From the NCBI GenBank assembly GCA_022578965.1, contig MU400672.1, positions 1 through 64,000 of the forward strand: a stretch of DNA of 64,000 bases. Reading direction: 5' to 3'. Shown here in pieces: positions 61,232 to 64,000 of the stretch. A program made the translations under genes and the position numbers. Numbering within the stretch: position 1 is the stretch's first letter; each line of letters starts with the position of its first letter. Source of the stretch: Xylaria sp. FL1777. Taxonomy: Eukaryota > Ascomycota > Sordariomycetes > Xylariales > Xylariaceae. The notes beneath the pieces are model-generated. The model saw only the letters and a list, made by a program, of their open reading frames with translations. It was not told the DNA's origin and did not search any database.

Positions 61232-61988
61232 ACCATTTAATTTTTATATCGTTTAATAATTTTTTATATAGTTATAAATTTTGTTAAGTTTTAATAATCT
61301 AAATAAATTTTAATTAGCTTTATAGTTCTTATAAAAAATAGTTTTTATTTTTTAAGTGCTATAATAATTGCAAGTAGTTTTTTGTTATATATAAAATATT
61401 ATAATGCTACGTTTTATAATGCTTTAAAATAATAAACTACTAGGTGCTATTTTTTATTATTTTTTAATTATTTTAAAACTTCTATAATTATACTATTTAA
61501 AACATTTATTTTTAGCTTTTTCTTTTTTTATAAATTAAGTAGTTTAACTATAAAGTTAAAAATAACTTTTAGTTTTAGTTCTTTAAAAGCTTTTTAAGCT
61601 TCTTTTAAAATTAAAAAGGATTTTTTTTTATATTTCTTTTTTATATACTTTATAAAATAAAATGCCATTTTTTTAAAGTCTTAAATCAACATTTAGACAT
61701 AGTTCAAAAATCTTAATGCTCGTTGTATGTTTATAATAATAGCTAAATTAAATATTTTTTAGTTTTGTACTATATTAATTTTTAACTATTAAATCTATAT
61801 TTATTTTAAAGTAATTATAAATCCTAAAAAGTTAATTTTTTATATATGCTATATATATTTTTTTATATTAAGTTATAATTTTGCTTGTTTAAGTATTTTT
61901 AATACTTAAGTTATATGTTTTTTATGTTTTTTTAGTGTTTTAAAATAAATTAAAATATTATTTAAGTAAATAAACATAAACTTATTTA
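61232..61988 (-). pseudogene. Reverse transcriptase/RNase H relic of the outer gypsy element
   Basis: Second copy of the same pol segment in the outer element. The catalytic box reads YLNN at 61968-61957, one step further decayed than YLDN in the inner copy. The Trp codon opening the RNase H core has become TAG. The offset from the start of the duplicated segment is the same as in the first copy within one base. Confidence 0.7.
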
Positions 61989-62786
61989 AAAACTTCTGTA
62001 AAATTATTATTATTATATATTAAAAGCTAGCTAATATATTTTATAGTTCTTATAGCATAACTATATATTTATATAATTTATATACTGTTTATATAGCAGT
62101 TTTTTATTTTTTTCCTTTAGTTATTTTAATAGCATAATATTTATTTAAAATATTAACTGCTATAAATTATTTTATTTAGCTAATATTTTCTTTTATAGTT
62201 ACTAATAAAATAAAAAAATATTTATTTATAATAATAATTACGTTTAATAATTAATAGTTAATTATTATTTATTATACTGGTTTTTTTTTTTATTAATTAA
62301 TTGTTTTTTATTTTTTATTTTAAGTATTAGCACTATAAAGTATTTAGCAAATAACTAAAATTCTTTTAAAAATCCTCTTGTTAAATTCTTTTAAATATAT
62401 TTTTATAAAACATTTATTTTATTTAAGCTTATATAGTATATTTAATAAAGCTTTAGTTAATATTTTTCTTTAATAAAAATGTAATAGTTTTATAAGCTAT
62501 GTTTAAAAAGTTTTCTTTTTTTTCTTTCTTTAAATAGTTTGTAAAATCTATAATATACTTTTAGTATTTTGTTCAGGATTTTTTTTGCGATTTTTCTAAT
62601 TTTTTTGCTTTATTTTTTACTTTTTTAATTAATAGTTTTTGCTTTTTATTAAATTAAAAAGTTACTAGTTTTTAGCTATAATATTTCTAAAATAATATTA
62701 TAATTAAATATATTAGCAATATTTAATATAATTTGTTTTTTATGTTTTTATATAAATATATTAAAAAGTTTAGTTTTTTTAAGTAT

Positions 62787-64000
62787 TGAAATAAAGCAAT
62801 GCAATCGCGCAAAATCTACTATACTACTTCAATTGCAAGGAAATAAGTCATAATTTATGCATTTAAGCAATTAAGCCATATATAAATTAGAAAATTGAAC
62901 AATTAATTAAAAAGCTATTTAATAATACAAATAAAGCAACTATAGTTAATTTTTATTTTCTTTTGTGTGTTTGTTAAGTTTATACTTTGAAATCTAGCGT
63001 AATACTTATATTTTTATTCCTACTATATAATTTAGCTCAAACTTACTTTAACTAGCTAGTTAGCTTATTTAGCTACTTTACTTTACTTTAATCTTTTTTT
63101 ATTAAAATATGGCTGCTTTTAGTTTATTTTAATATTTATAATTATATAGTCTTTTATTCTTATTAGCGTTTTTTGAACGAAGTTAATATTATTCTTTTTT
63201 GCTTATTTAGTTTTATAAGTTTTTTTTTATTCCTTTTGCTACGTTTAAAAGTAGCTTAAGCTTTAGCGCTTATAAAAGCATTATAGCTTTGTTAAAACTA
63301 GTTTTAGCTTTTTTACGTATTTAAATATATAAGCAAAAGCTTTTAAAAATACTTAGCGTTTTCTTTATAAAAGTGCTTATAAAAAGTTTATATTTCTTTT
63401 TTTTTAAACTATTAAGCTTAGCTAAGTTTTATACTTAGCTTATTATACTTAAAAAAAAAAATATCTGCAAAGGTTTTTATAGCAAAATAACTTTGTACTA
63501 CTAAAACGTTTTTATATTGCTTATAATATAACTTTTTTAGTATAATTATTAGTTCTTTTTACTAAGAACCCTTTTTGCGCTTTAAAGTAAAAAGCACTAA
63601 AAAAACAAAACAATTAACTTTTAGTTTTTTTTTTAGCATTTTTTTTTTACTTTGTGTATTTTTAGCGCTTAATAATAAAAAAACTAACTTATTAGATTTA
63701 AAAAAAGTTGCTTTTAGTTCTTTTAAAAAATAATAAAGCTTAGCGCTTATTAAAAGCAATAAATGCAGATCTTTTTATAATTTAAAGCTAAAATGCCTTT
63801 TAAAGTTTACTTTTAAAAATTAAATAAGCTATTTATAACTTTTTTAATTGTTAACACTTTTTTTTAAATACTAGCTTGTTAAATTGTAAAACATATAGTA
63901 TAAATATAAAGCTTTAATAAACTTGCATATATAGTTATTGCGCTAGCAAAAGCAAAAAAGTATAAAATAGCTTAATATAACCTTTATATTAAAGTGCTTT
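62787..64000. other. AT-rich sequence beyond the gypsy truncation point
   Basis: At 62787 the duplicated gypsy sequence stops. The next 200 bases are less extreme in composition (for example GCAATGCAATCGCGC near 62800-62814) and may be the end of a different element. The rest to the window edge is AT-rich without legible genes. Confidence 0.4.

Larger units (their letters stand above)
50742..62786 (-). mobile_element. Outer Ty3/gypsy element, interrupted and truncated
   Basis: LTR B (50742-51257) and internal sequence up to 52864 continue, after removal of the inner element, at 60567-62786. The right part matches 54974-57195 of the inner element, and the left part from about 51883 to 52864 matches about 53997-54978. 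The outer element therefore belongs to the same family as its insert. Its 5' part and 5' LTR are missing: homology stops sharply at 62786, where unrelated sequence begins. Relics of RNase H and reverse transcriptase are present on the minus strand. Confidence 0.72.
45728..64000. mobile_element. AT-rich island of nested, RIP-mutated retrotransposons
   Basis: At least 18 kb, running off the window, with extreme AT content and no intact gene. It contains four LTR copies, long duplicated internal segments and coding relics of Ty3/gypsy pol on the minus strand. Aligned repeat copies differ almost only by C/T and G/A exchanges, as expected for RIP acting on both strands. Apparent ORFs (for example 58584-58865) are low-complexity Phe/Leu/Lys strings and are not genes. 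Confidence 0.85.

Noticed and set aside
45728..64000. Mitochondrial DNA or a nuclear mitochondrial insertion
   Set aside because: The AT-rich DNA holds LTRs and gypsy pol relics, no mitochondrial genes, and transition-only divergence between copies.
45728..64000. Centromere
   Set aside because: AT-rich RIP islands can be centromeric in fungi, but nothing in the sequence separates a centromere from an ordinary transposon island; CENP-A ChIP would be needed.
1..64000. tRNA genes, rRNA genes and CRISPR arrays
   Set aside because: No B-box-like GGTTCGAATCC context with a foldable cloverleaf, no rRNA blocks and no regular repeat-spacer array were found by eye; tRNAscan-SE would be decisive.

Overview
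The window reads as nuclear DNA of a filamentous ascomycete (Pezizomycotina). Genes carry several short spliceosomal introns (about 50-180 bases, GTRNGT donors, CTRAC-like branch sites, YAG acceptors). The gene set is typical of a saprotrophic or plant-associated mould: an AA9 LPMO, a GH55 glucanase, a type III PKS and a Goodbye-type STAND receptor. Gene-bearing DNA of ordinary base composition alternates abruptly with extremely AT-rich blocks, the bipartite pattern left by repeat-induced point mutation (RIP). Genus and species cannot be fixed from the window.

Layout. 1-535 is the edge of an AT-rich block. 536-20934 is gene-bearing: a TPR/MLP1 nuclear-basket nucleoporin (+), a secreted DUF1996 protein (-), an unrecognised coiled-coil protein (-), a decayed gene broken by one stop (+), a small membrane protein (-), a type III polyketide synthase (+) and an aspartylglucosaminidase (-). 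20941-26268 is a 5.3-kb AT-rich element with 80-bp terminal inverted repeats and a 6-bp target duplication. 26275-45727 is gene-bearing again: a GH55 beta-1,3-glucanase (+), a 1605-residue Goodbye/NTPase/helical-repeat/Cys-rich STAND (NLR-like) protein (-), an AA9 LPMO (-), a Dal5/Tna1-type MFS permease (-) and the Golgi/ER protein Yip1 (-). 45728-64000 is AT-rich and consists largely of nested, mutated Ty3/gypsy retrotransposons with four recognisable LTRs.

Exon structures were worked out by hand for every main gene. All joins keep frame and restore family motifs, so most gene models differ from simple ORFs. In particular, five separate ORFs between 30550 and 35863 are one six-exon gene.

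Function. The housekeeping genes (TPR/MLP1, Yip1, aspartylglucosaminidase) are unrelated neighbours. The extracellular set (GH55, AA9, DUF1996) fits growth on fungal or plant wall polymers. The AA9 upstream region has a TATA box and two CreA-like sites. The STAND protein lies between the GH55 and AA9 genes and close to a transposon island, a plausible setting for a fast-evolving self/non-self recognition gene. The most interesting items are the STAND gene with its degenerate Walker B and Cys-rich tail, the TIR element whose ends escaped the AT drift of its interior, and the gypsy element inserted into another copy of its own family, with a 5-bp target duplication still visible.
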